Positions 1 through 9,853 of a DNA stretch of 17,509 nucleotides are shown here, piece by piece. The DNA comes from Salpingoeca rosetta. Its lineage: Eukaryota; Opisthokonta; Choanoflagellata; Craspedida; Salpingoecidae. A model generated the notes under the pieces. The model saw only the letters and a list, made by a program, of their open reading frames with translations. It ran no database searches and was not told the origin of the DNA. The stretch covers positions 1-17,509 of the forward strand of contig NW_004754916.1 in assembly GCF_000188695.1 (NCBI RefSeq), written 5' to 3'. The position numbers were made by a program, and so were the translations under genes. Numbering within the stretch: position 1 is the first letter of the stretch; every line of letters starts with the position of its first letter.

Positions 1-878
1 TGCCTGTCAGCGTGTGTGTGTGTATGTGTGTTCACACACGCAGTGCGTGTGGGTCGATGCAGCCCATCATCCTTCTCTGTGCGTGCGTGAGCCAAATACA
101 TCCACAGCAGCAGGGAGTGCGTGTGAGATCACAACACCCACCACAGCCACGTCCCACTCTCTCCCTCCTTCACACACACACACAACACGCACCGACACAG
201 CAGTCAAATCAATTGACAGAACTCACCCAAACTCACGGTGCCACCGTACCATGGGCCTGTGCAGCACATATGTCAGCCTCACCGACCGTGGGCAACGCCT
301 TGCATGCCTTTGGCCCTGCACACATCCATGGTGTGGGCGCTGCTGTGCGTGTTCTCTTCTTGCACCTGTGCACCATCACATCATCACCCACCACACCCCA
401 CACAGTCCACGGAACCAAACGAGACCACCCACAACAGAACCGCCAGTGAGTGCCCGTCACAACGCGCACCCTCTCCCTCCTCTCCACCAACCATGCGCCA
501 GCCACGCACACGAACAACGCAACCCACCACCTCCCGCTCAAACATACACACACGTGCTTGTTGCTTGTTTGTGTGTGTTTGGTCTTGTTGGTTCGTGTTT
601 GGGCGATTTGTGGAAGATGCCACAAATAATCGCCCGCTGCTGCGTTTGTGCGGCAACTGCTGTTTGCTTTCTGCGTTTGCTTGTTTGAAGGGCGGACTTG
701 CTGGCTTGGTTGGTTGGTTGCTTGGTTTCAATGAGACAAGAAGAAGAAGGAGAAGGAGAAGAGGAAGGGGGAACAGCACTGTGTGTGTGAATGCAACGCA
801 GGCTCACAGGCCTTGCAGGCTGAGGAGGAAGGGACAAGAAGGGGACAAGAAAGGGGGATGGAAAAGAAGAAGAAACAA

Positions 879-911
879 ACACACACACACACACACACAC
901 GCACACACACA
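879..911. repeat. (CA)n microsatellite
   Basis: A CA dinucleotide run of about 33 bp with one GC interruption. It is flanked on the left by a purine-rich GAA/GGA tract. Confidence 0.9.
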
Positions 912-1112
912 GCTGTGGACAGCATGCATCCCCTCTCCTCCTCTTCTCTCTTCTTCGCTTCCCCCTCACAGTCACAACAGACAACCAACAGCCACAAAGG
1001 GCTGGGAAGAGAAAACAAACAAGGGGAGGGGGGCAACAGTCACCCAGCCAGATCGCCATGGAAGAAAGAGGCGAGGCGATGGAGAGGGAAGGAAAGGGGA
1101 ACATCGTCCATC

Positions 1113-1150
1113 AACACACACGCACACACACACACACACACGCACACACA
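1113..1150. repeat. (CA)n microsatellite, interrupted
   Basis: A CA dinucleotide run of about 38 bp with two CG interruptions. No coding context could be established around it. Confidence 0.85.
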
Positions 1151-2027
1151 TCTATTTGGGAGCCCCACGTCTTCTGTCCCTTGCTTCCCTCCCCTCCTTT
1201 CCTTGGTCTGGGTTGAGGTGGGTTGGTTGAGGTAGCAACAGCTTGCCATGGCGTGTCATGCGTGGGTGTGGGGGTGGATGTAGATGTGGATGGGGTCCTC
1301 TCTCTGCGTGTGTGAAAAGGAAGTGGAGGAAAGCAGTGGAAGGGGTGGCAGCAGCAGGAGAGGAAGAAGGAAGGGGAGGGGGTGGATGTGAGCATGCCAT
1401 GCGTGAGTGAACAACAACGACGTCACATGGGGCGTAGGACGATGATGATGTGGCTTTTGTGCGTTGTGTAATGGCACAAGCACACAAAGGTCAACCACAA
1501 TCACAATCACACACACACACACCTCGTCGTCGATCAACGCATCTGCCTGACATATGCGCACACGCGCACGCACATCTGCAGTCACACACACACACACACA
1601 GTCACACATAGCATTGCAGAGTGAGACAGTAGACCATGCACACGCATACACAGCAATGCAACCACAACCACCACAACCACAACAACGACAACATCTCTCC
1701 CCATCTCCATTCCCAAAATGCACGGTCACATGGCCAGGTGCACAGCCGTGGTGGTGATGATGGTCATGATGAACGCCTCCCTCCCACTTCCCCTCAACCC
1801 CCTTCCACCAAAAACACGCACACCATTGCGTGCCCTCACCTCGTGCATCGTGTCGCTGTCGGCGTGGTTGATGGCGATGCACACACATGTGCACGCACAC
1901 ATGCACACACATCGCCGTGTGTGTTCCCAGTTGAGATGAGCAACGGAGGGAGAGAAATGGGCGACACGACACGATGGCCAGTCGACCCCAATCCAGCATC
2001 ACCGTCGTGTGTTGCCTGCTGCAGTCA

Positions 2028-2070
2028 TCATCACAATCACACAATCACAATCACACAATCACAATCACAC
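2028..2070. repeat. 14-bp tandem repeat (ACAATCACAATCAC)
   Basis: The unit ACAATCACAATCAC occurs twice perfectly at 2041-2054 and 2055-2068, preceded by a near-copy from 2028. It is a small minisatellite that is itself built from ACAATC and AC steps. Confidence 0.8.
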
Positions 2071-3135
2071 AGGTGCAAGCAAAAGGAATGAGTCACTGAT
2101 ATGTGTGTCATTGTCATGTGATGACACCATCACACGATTCACGTACATGTATGTGTACACGCACCCCCATCTCTCAACCAACATCATCGCCCTCCACCAC
2201 TTCCCCTCCCTCTCCCTCCTTTCGCTCTGCACTCCCACATCGCCTCACCATCACCACCACCATCACCGTGTCACTTCCCTCCTCCCCCTGCTTCCCCCAC
2301 TCGCCACAACTCAGCCCACCAACCAACCAACCAACCCACCGCCAACGATCATCCTCACCTGTGCTTAATGCAGCCAGCCAGCCCGCCAACGTGCCACAGC
2401 GAAGAGCCAAAACGAGGAAAGCGCAATCACGTGCCACGGCCACCATCATCATCGCTGATGGAGCAGAAAGAGGAGATGAAGGGGGAAGAGTGGTGGGCAC
2501 GGGTCGTGTCATTCCTTGTCTTCATCCGTGTAGCCCCAAACACGGTGCACAGCGCACACGCGCACGCACGGCCATCATCACAGCAGCACCACCAGCAACA
2601 ACAGCGAGCTCGCCTGCCTGCCTGCCTGTGGGGCAAGAAGAAACCAACCAGAGAAGAACAACAATGACCGGTGGTGGTGAGGACAGGAAAGGAGGGGCAC
2701 AAGGGATCACGCATGGGAATATGCAGCATGTTGTGGGCGGGTGCACCAGATACACAAAAGACCAACGAAACAATCAAGCAGCCAAGCGCGCACGCAACAC
2801 CACATCCACCACTGCTGCAATCCACCACTGCTGCCATACCTGTGTTGGCAGCTGTCTCGATCATGCCTCAACAGCTCCATATCGCATGGGAAAGGCTGAT
2901 GATGATGATGACACAGAGCAAAGGCGATTGGTTGGGAAAGGAGGAAGGGGATTCGGTTGGGGAAACCCACACACGTCCGCCTGCAGCCACGCACACACAC
3001 ACACACACACATTTGAGTTGTGTGATTGATTCATGTGAGACACACGTCAGTGCCACCACCCCACAGCCAATGTCTGCTTTGATGTGTTGGCATACATGTG
3101 TACATGCGTGTATATGCGTGCGTATGTGTACCACT

Positions 3136-3136
<1 letters not shown>

Positions 3137-3210
<74 letters not shown>
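3137..3210. repeat. Long (CA)n microsatellite
   Basis: An uninterrupted CA run of about 74 bp. On the minus strand it is (GT)n and starts about 15 bases after a candidate GTGAGA splice donor (exon edge near 3228). This is the same donor-then-(GT)n arrangement seen in the better supported genes of the window. Confidence 0.92.
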
Positions 3211-3211
<1 letters not shown>

Positions 3212-3805
3212 CGGCAGCGTCTCACCTGGTGTCTTCTTTTCTCGCACATTTGTGTGTGCGTGTATCGCCCTGCTCGTGTCATGAGGGCTTGGGAAGAGAA
3301 CGGCCACCGTCCTGTGCAAAATCACACACATGTACACATGCGCAAGCACAAAGGAACAAATCAGCAAGAATGACACCACGCAGTGAGCCAGCATGGCAGA
3401 AACAAACCACATCCACCTCCTTGTGCCACAGTCACATCATCCACATCATCACCTGTGCACGCACATGTCACATCCCCACAGACATCACATCACCGCCACC
3501 GCCACAAGCATCACACCTGCACATGCGTGTGCGTGCGCTACGTACATCCACCACAAATCACTCACCACCAGCAGCAGCGTCGTCACGCAAGGCAACAACA
3601 TATCGACGCACATCACACCCTGTACGTGTGCGTGTGAAGAAAGAGGCGAGTTGGCACAGAATCAGGATATCAACGACAACAAAACCCATTGCCACCACCA
3701 ACAGACCCAACGACATCCAACCAGCACTTCACAATCACACACATACGACATGCTGATGTTCACACCCAGCACACCACACACCACCACCACCACCATTCAT
3801 CTCAC

Positions 3806-4553
3806 CTCCACATCCATGGCCGCAGCCGCTGCTGTTGGTGACCAATGACGACGACGACGAGGAGAAGGTGGAGATGGACGAGAGACAGAGGGCCAGTTCA
3901 TCCACAATGCAGCCAGACATCGGCTGTTGCTGCTGCTGGTGTTGATGGTGGAAACGGTGAAAACAAACGGCCCCTTGCCACGCCGTGTCCTTTGCTCGCT
4001 CGCTCGGCTGCTTGCTTGGTCGGTTGGATGAAGACGGATTCGTGGTCCTGTGTCCAAATCAATCGAAAAACAGGGGAGAGGAAGAATAGACACATGAGTG
4101 GACAGAACAGACAAGGAAAGAGGGAGGCGAAGAAGGAAACACAGCATGTCAACCATACACACACACATCTCAGTCGCCCTTCTCACCTCCAGCACTCGTC
4201 ATCGTCATCGTCGTTGGTTCCACCGCTTCATGCGCCTCCTCAACGCTGTCAAATCTATGTGTACAGACACAAGAAGGGAGAGAATGCAGGGGGGGGGGGG
4301 TGAGGTTGACAGCGAAGCATCATCAACCACCCGCCAGCCCAATCCAACCACCCGCACTGACACACAACCACACGCACACATGTTGTCCCCACTCACCCCA
4401 CCATGCACACACACACACACACATGCTCACCTCTTCGTGAGAGCGAGTGACATGTGCAATGTCTGCATCACGCCAGATTGGAGCTGGTGTCGGCCGGAGT
4501 GTGATGGCGGCTGTGCCGTCGATGGTGATAGGGTGATGACGGTGGCAGCGGAG
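3806..4553 (-). CDS. Candidate spliced minus-strand coding segment (three exons), unknown product
   Basis: I do not recognise this product. Three candidate exons in transcription order are 4553-4431, 4254-4187 and 4047-3806. Each has an AG acceptor and a GGTGAG-type donor. The phases join: the first ends phase 2 (AG plus A gives Arg), the second runs FDSVEEAHEAVEPTT and ends phase 1, and the third stays open for 80 codons. The predicted protein is Ser/Thr/Pro/Gln-rich with an Arg-rich stretch (SPRRRRHWSP) near the end, so it could be a disordered tail. It may be the 3' part of the long minus-strand gene to the right or a separate gene. Low complexity means an open frame can occur by chance, so confidence is low. 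Confidence 0.25.
4289..4300. repeat. G12 homopolymer
   Basis: A run of 12 G. On the minus strand it is a C tract in a polypyrimidine stretch upstream of the candidate acceptor at 4255-4257. Confidence 0.9.
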
Positions 4554-4787
4554 CTGAGGCGGAAGAAAGAAAAAGGAGAGAGAAATGAGGAAGGGTTGAT
4601 GATGATGATGCGTGGTTCATGGCGGCTGCTTTCCCCTCCTCTGATGTGATCCTGGTGCTCATGCAACCAACACACAGCGACAAGACACAACGACATCGTC
4701 ACACACAAGGTACAGGCATGGCATGTGAGCACAGCAGGCGTGTTCACCTTCCTGCTCCCTCCTCTGCTTTCCTCCTCCTCACTCCAT

Positions 4788-4812
4788 GACACACACACAC
4801 ACACACACACAC
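4788..4812. repeat. (CA)n microsatellite abutting a minus-strand donor-like site
   Basis: A CA run of about 25 bp. Read on the minus strand, the sequence is CTATGCGCAG followed directly by GTGTGTGT, so the tract begins at a consensus-like 5' splice site. Confidence 0.85.
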
Positions 4813-5102
4813 CTGCGCATAGCTGCGTCGCTGTGATTGGATGTGCCCACCATGACCATGGACGTGTGTGTCCACAGCTGCTCCTCCCAATCCATCATGT
4901 GTGCAGCACCCATCATCCTCCAACGATCCTCACGCAGTCGCCCCCCTGCATACACACACACACACGCACACATGACATGTGAGCTGCACAACTACACTGG
5001 TGCACGAGATACAGCAGCAGCAACACCGAGCACCCACACACCCACAGCAGCAACACCAACACATGCACCATGTGCCAACCAACGCAGCCATGATGGGCTC
5101 AC

Positions 5103-5370
5103 CTTGCTCACGCATATGGGAACACTGCATGAGCACAGCTGCAGCAGCCGAATCGGGGGAGTTGCTGCTGCTGCAGCCGGCATGCGAGCCCGCTTTCATC
5201 AACATCCTGATGTGTGCTGATACCTCACCACCTGTGCATATGTGTGTGTGTGTGATTGCGTGGTTGCAGGGAACGTGAGTGGCAACACAACGCAACAGGC
5301 ACAGAGCAAGCCATCACGTCAGCACAGCAGAACAAGTGATTGACGTCACACGCACCACGTGTACGTGTGT

Positions 5371-5424
<54 letters not shown>

Positions 5425-6665
5425 GTGTGTGTGACCATCATCCCTATCAACTCCTCTTCCTCTTGTTCGCTTCACCCCACCCATCACAACCACCAGCCCA
5501 TCACACAACCAACCAACCACTCATCACCACCCACATACCATGTGTGAGGCGAGTGCAGCTGGCACGCATGACAAGTATCCTCGACATTTCCCTCATCCTG
5601 ATGCTTGTGCGTGCGCATCGCCTGTAAGTGGGGTTGTGTGTGCGAGCACCAGCATGGTGAGTGAGTGGGAGGGAAGGCAGGGAGCATGGACATGTGCGCA
5701 GTCACACTGCTGCTGCCACTACTGGTGTTGTGCATGCATATGTGTGTGAAGGAGAAGAAAGGGAAGAGAGATAAAACAGAAAACAGAAGGGAAGGAGCAA
5801 GACATGCTGCACCCGCCCCATCCATCCATCGCTCTTCCTCACACCACCACACACCATCGTCCCTTGTCACCAACCAGCCACACCACACCGCACCACACCA
5901 CACTCACCCAGCATCCCCCACCCCACCCCACCTCATCCCATCCATCCATCCAACACACATCTCCTCTCCGTTTCCCCTCTTCTTCTCGCCCTCACCTGCT
6001 GCTGCTGCTTCCCGCCGAAAATGCAACTTGTGCTGTCGCCACCTGTTCCCAGCTGTAAACAGCCAGCTTCTGCCAGCAGCGGCGGGCGATGGGTTGGTTG
6101 GTTGGTTGGTTTGGTTGGCTGGGGAATGTGTTCAGCTGCAAGTGATGGTGGTGGTGCATCCTCTGCTGCTGCTGCATCGGCGGTGGAGGGTGTGTTGGCT
6201 GCTGCTGCTGTTGTTGTTGTTGTGATGGCTGCCAGGGAGGGCGAGGAAGAGAGGGGAAGACGAACAGCGGCTGCAAGGTGGAGAATGTGCAGGCGTGCAG
6301 ACAGTTGTGTGTGAGAACGAAGAATGAGACAGCGCATCACGCAAGGCAAAACAGGCAGCCGCACGACACACATGCATGCACATTGATGTGGGACAACAAG
6401 GGGAGACAGGAGCAACAAAGACAGCGACCACAAAACACGCACACTGGTGTTGTGCGCAGCATACACACGCATGCATGTGCAGTGATGCACTCACGTTGCT
6501 CATCGCTTGCTTGCTTTGTGGTGTGTGTTGGCGCTGCTGCTTCCGTAATCGCACAAGGGTGGCTGGATGGTCATTGCATGGCAGCGCCCGTCTGTTCATC
6601 CCACCAGAGCAGTGGTGGTTGGTGGAGGGAGGGGGTGGGGGTGACAGCTGCTGGTTCAAGGCCCT
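5103..6665 (-). CDS. Candidate C-terminal low-complexity exons of the exostosin-like gene
   Basis: Four candidate exons follow the last recognisable glycosyltransferase exon, and each joins in phase. Exon 6665-6495 (57 codons, starts RALNQQ, phase 0 to 0) follows the donor after GDNAWQ. Exon 6270-5996 encodes a Gln-, Pro- and His-rich stretch and then WQKLAVYSWEQVATAQVAF, ending phase 2. Exon 5621-5539 joins through AG plus G and ends phase 1. Exon 5231-5103 (GEVSAHIRMLMKAG, then a Ser/Ala stretch) joins in phase 1 and ends at GTGAGC. All four have AG acceptors and GT donors on the minus strand. I do not recognise a domain. The continuous phase compatibility is the main support. The alternative is chance openness in CAG/CAC-rich DNA. 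No convincing stop codon for the gene was found. Confidence 0.35.
5365..5433. repeat. (GT)n microsatellite
   Basis: A plus-strand GT run of about 69 bp with TA interruptions near each end. Its orientation is opposite to most tracts in the left half. It lies in the putative intron between candidate minus exons 5621-5539 and 5231-5103, where its sense form would be (CA)n. Confidence 0.9.
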
Positions 6666-6827
6666 CTGTGGCGACAGCAGAAAGAAGAAAGGGGAAGCAA
6701 GAGAGGAAGGTGGTGGTGTTGGTGGTGGTGTTGAGGATGGGAATGGAAGGAAGTGAGTAAATACACAAGCAAATGAGGAGGTGGTGATGATGGCGTGTGG
6801 GTGGGTGAAGAAGAGAACGTGCACGTC

Positions 6828-6828
<1 letters not shown>

Positions 6829-6884
<56 letters not shown>
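6829..6884. repeat. (CA)n microsatellite at the 5' end of a minus-strand intron
   Basis: A CA run of about 56 bp. On the minus strand the exon ends GCGTGGCAG, then GTGAGG, then (GT)n. The tract starts about 6 bases inside the intron. Confidence 0.92.
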
Positions 6885-6887
<3 letters not shown>

Positions 6888-6890
6888 CAC

Positions 6891-7213
6891 CTGCCACGCG
6901 TTGTCGCCGCTGAACAAGTTAATCCTGGCAGACTCCAGTGCTGACAGCAGCAAATAGCACAGCCATAACACACGAGTGGGCAGATGGTGAGAGTAGTTGA
7001 ATGGACATGAGAACAAGCGAGCAACGCACACACCACACCATACTCCCCGCACTCACTCGACAGCCCCTGTCCCAACAACGTACTCCCTCACCTGTGTGCA
7101 CTTGGGTGGAGAGGGACTTGAAGAACTCCTCAAACACAAACACAACGCGTCTCTGCATCATCTCCACCACCTCATCAGGGATCGACCGCAGGATCCTTGG
7201 AAGCTGAACACAG

Positions 7214-7302
<89 letters not shown>

Positions 7303-7564
7303 CGACGTGATGTGCAAGCCTTCACCAACCCACAATCCCCATTAAAACCACATCCCCCCTCACGCATCACTTCTCATTCCCCATGTCACCGATCTATCAC
7401 CACACCTCGAGGAGCCTGTGCTCGGGAATGCGGATGCTGAACGTCTCCCAGTCCAGCAGGTCCTGGTAGGGCTGCAAGCGTGCAAAACGCAAACACCACA
7501 ACATCACGTCACAGCATGATAAGCGACGGGAGGGGGAATCCACACAGTGATGTGACACACAAGA

Positions 7565-7654
<90 letters not shown>

Positions 7655-7797
7655 GCGGCATCCATCCATACGCACCAGCACGTAGTGATCGACAACAATG
7701 ACGGGGATGGCACCCGCAGCCATGATCTATGAGGTATGAAAGGGGTGACAGGAGATGGAAGGTGGGTGAGACCACAAACAGGCCCGAAATCGTCTGC

Positions 7798-7863
<66 letters not shown>

Positions 7864-7867
7864 TACA

Positions 7868-7902
<35 letters not shown>

Positions 7903-8675
7903 GCACACACACACGCACACACACACGCACACACACACACATACACCTGAAGGAGTGGTAGCCAAATCCTTCGACGATGAGCCCAAACTTGGTCTCCAGC
8001 GCCAGCGCCGTGTACGTGTACTTGTTGAACTCTTCCTCTGCCTGCTTACATGAGGGGTCATATCCAACCTTCCCCTCACGGCCCATGCGCTCTTCGGCAA
8101 ACCACCGGCATGCGCACACCAACACAATGTCCCTGCAAACATGCAAACGCAGCCGATGTGTGTGCGTGTGTGTGAGGTGGGGCCAGAAAGACACGCACAC
8201 AGCACCAAAACCAGTTGACTCCGAGGCAACGCACGAGACACACACGGAACACGATAACACACAACAAATCACACGCGTAGCACACCATACCTGCCATTGT
8301 GCAGCTTGGGGAGGTGGTTGCGCATGGCATCAAGAGCGAGCACACTTGGTGCCCTGCACATCAGGGAAAGAAGACAGACGTCAAGCAGCGGCACCACAAC
8401 ATGTTTGGAGTGAGGTTGCAGCGGCACAAGAAGGGCGAAGTGATGGTGCAGTGAGCGACGCCAATCCCTCAAAACCCAGCAGCAGCAGCAGTGAACATCA
8501 AACCCCACATCACACCACGTCACAACACGCACACATGCATGCACACACCTGAAGGTGACGAGTTATTTCCTATTCGTGCGGGCGGAACGCGTCGCTGCTC
8601 CGGTGTGAATGAATGAATGTCACCATGGAGAAGAGTGGGATGGACACATCGAGGCCGTCACAGTGGTGGAATTCA
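6891..8675 (-). CDS. Exostosin-family (GT47-like) glycosyltransferase, seven exons, partial
   Basis: Exostosins are Golgi type II membrane glycosyltransferases that build glycan chains such as heparan sulfate or cell-wall polysaccharides. Minus-strand exons in order are 8675-8549, 8353-8291, 8132-7947, 7726-7676, 7471-7406, 7203-7092 and 6940-6891. Family landmarks appear in order: [10 protein letters not shown], then TNRK-LVTF, then LPKLHNGR, then [31 protein letters not shown], and [20 protein letters not shown], followed by the helical [16 protein letters not shown] and a last exon ending SGDNAWQ. Most junctions agree in phase (AG plus G gives Arg at two of them). Defects: a frameshift near 8580-8590 (extra base in a CCC run) and a TAA where Tyr is usual before LVTF, plus a one-base mismatch at the 7947/7726 junction. 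The N-terminal membrane anchor and first part of the domain were not found. Family assignment is firm. The sugar specificity is unknown. Confidence 0.8.
7215..7300. repeat. Long (GT)n tract, CA on the sense strand of the exostosin-like gene
   Basis: An uninterrupted plus-strand GT run of about 86 bp. It lies in the intron between exons 7471-7406 and 7203-7092. On the sense (minus) strand it is (CA)n and ends about 11 bases before the acceptor TTCAG at 7204-7206. It is the only tract in this gene that sits at the 3' end of an intron. Confidence 0.93.
7567..7652. repeat. Long (CA)n tract with one interruption
   Basis: About 86 bp of CA with one TA step near 7612. It lies in the intron between exons 7726-7676 and 7471-7406, where the sense strand reads (GT)n. 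It is complementary in sense to the tract at 7215-7300. Confidence 0.93.
7798..7946. repeat. Compound (CA)n tract, about 149 bp
   Basis: CA dinucleotides with GA, TA and GC interruptions, including several CACACACG units toward the right end. The sense-strand intron begins GTGTATGTGT directly after exon 8132-7947, so the tract effectively includes the 5' splice site. It is the longest simple repeat in the window. Confidence 0.93.
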
Positions 8676-8774
8676 CTGAAGTGGTGTGATGAGATGGAAC
8701 AGACCGGATTGATGAAGCGTGTAAGCATCAGCAGTCGCACATGGTGCGTGCCACCTGAAAGCACTTCTCTTGCA

Positions 8775-8806
8775 GCACACACACACACACACATACACAC
8801 ACACCT
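8775..8806. repeat. (CA)n microsatellite at a minus-strand donor
   Basis: About 32 bp of CA with one TA step. The minus strand reads ACACAG, then GTAGGT, then (GT)n, marking a 5' splice site with its exon edge at 8809. Confidence 0.85.
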
Positions 8807-8808
8807 AC

Positions 8809-9445
8809 CTGTGTCAGCATCGTGGATTGACGAGGAGGAATGTGATGGACGTGCCAGGGCATGCGACACAGCAAGCCGTTGCCAGCCAACACACACCACC
8901 ATACCACTTCTGGAACGGACAGCATGGTTGTGTCCGCCGCACTTGCGGCTGGATCGACGATGAGGATGGATGGCGAGTTGCATGGAATGCCGTAGCTATT
9001 GTCCGCAGCCACGCCGCTGATCCACTTGCATCTGCCGTGTAGCAGCTCACCAAGCGTGGTGGTGTCTGCTGTGTTCGTGCTGCGATCAGTGGTCACACAC
9101 GTAGAGGAGGGTGCTGTGAGCCAGCCAGCACGCCGCCTGCAGTGCCCACTTGGCTCAAGCAGCTTGCAAACTGTTGATGGTGGTCGTGTCATCCACTGCC
9201 GCTGTCACTGCTGTTGTTGCTGTCACTGCTGTCACTGCTGCTGCTGATGGGCTGATGATGAGCACAGAGGTGGTGGGAGTTGCATCAGAGGGATGCCGTG
9301 GATGAGGCCAGTGCTGGTAACGACGCCACAATCACCAATCGCAGTTGCCAGTGCCCTGCCGAGTGCATCTTGGATGCTGTTGCCAGACGGCGGGTTGACT
9401 GACAGTGCTTTTGCAGCACAGCAGTTGGTACCCCCTTCCCTTTCG
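8809..9445 (-). pseudogene. Degraded repeat of the 'YGIP-ILIIDP-ADTTT' beta-propeller-like type
   Basis: At least two and probably three copies of a repeat are readable on the minus strand across changing frames. The clearest is at about 9030-8905: CKWISGVAADNSYGIPCNS, then PSILIVDPAASAADTTML. An earlier copy at about 9330-9235 reads GVVTSTGLIHGIP and, in another frame, TSVLIISPSAAAV. A weaker one at about 9440-9330 reads AAKALSVNPPSGNSIQDALG. I know this pattern (G-V-NG-IYGIP, LIIDP, ADTTT) from predicted repeat proteins of protists and bacteria that look propeller-like. The function is unknown. A donor at 8809 (CAG, GTAGGT) suggests it was spliced, possibly to the exostosin-like exons below, but the two domains do not normally occur together. 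Several frame changes make this either a pseudogene or badly sequenced. Confidence 0.5.
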
Positions 9446-9649
9446 CTCCTCGCAGAGCACTGCTCCTTGTCAAGCCGTTCGCCTCTGCGTGTGCGTGCAT
9501 GTGCATGCTTGTGCGTGTCTGTGCGTGTCTGTGCGTCTGCCTTCCATCACACAACAGTGAACCCCTTTCAGCAACAAAGCAGAAAGTGCTGACTCGGCAC
9601 AATTATGTTTGTGTTTGTGTTTTGTGGGGAAGAAGACAAGAAGACAAGA
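9446..9649. promoter_or_regulatory. Gap between divergent genes, candidate shared promoter region
   Basis: About 200 bp separates the minus-strand repeat segment from the plus-strand signal-peptide ATG. It contains TGCGTGTG-type degenerate repeats (9487-9540) and a short A/T-richer patch around 9600-9620. I see no clear TATA box or initiator. The label rests only on the head-to-head arrangement. Confidence 0.25.
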
Positions 9650-9764
9650 ATGCGTGCAATGGCAGCAGGGACAGCGCTGCTGTTTGTGGTGGCTGTGCTG
9701 TGTGCTGCTGTTCAGCCACTGTGGCGAGCGTCGTCTCAAGCTCACGTCCAGTGCACCAAGATGA

Positions 9765-9766
<2 letters not shown>
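9650..9766 (+). CDS. Signal-peptide exon of the WSC-GH3 protein
   Basis: The exon reads MRAMAAGTALLFVVAVLCAA, then a short stretch ending QCTKMK, directly before GTGTGTGT. A basic N-terminus, a hydrophobic core of about 15 residues and small residues near the expected cleavage site fit a secretory signal. The ATG at 9650 is preferred over the in-frame ATG at 9605, which would add a charged segment (EEDKKTR) before the core. The exon ends phase 0 while the next exon needs phase 1, so the junction is one base off or the donor lies elsewhere in the GT tract. Confidence 0.6.

Positions 9767-9853
<87 letters not shown>

Larger units (their letters stand above)
1..3800. other. Low-complexity region with no supportable gene
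   Basis: This stretch is dominated by CA-, CACC- and TC-rich plus-strand sequence with many short simple repeats. Open frames here translate into His/Thr/Pro/Ser or Cys/Val low-complexity strings and I recognise no domain in any frame. Several minus-strand GGTGAG-type donor sites are visible (for example next to 1836, 2355 and 3224). A possible small minus exon lies at about 3228-3270, between an AG at 3271-3272 and a GTGAGA donor. None of this adds up to a gene model. The (CA)n orientation on the plus strand would fit introns of minus-strand transcripts, as seen further right, but that is inference only. Confidence 0.5.

Noticed and set aside
238..1230. 330-codon plus-strand open frame
   Set aside because: It is composed of His/Thr/Pro and Arg/Gly low-complexity runs across (CA)n and GAA tracts. 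It matches no protein pattern I know.
1256..2044. 262-codon minus-strand open frame
   Set aside because: It is Cys/Val/His-rich throughout, spans several simple repeats and contains no recognisable domain or plausible signal.
6100..6230. CAG/CTG triplet run as a repeat-expansion locus
   Set aside because: The triplets are short and interrupted and mix CAG, CAA and CAC. They fit a Gln/His-rich candidate exon without any sign of expansion.
7567..7946. CRISPR-like alternation of repeats and spacers
   Set aside because: The repeats are dinucleotides of varying length and the segments between them are exons of a eukaryotic gene.
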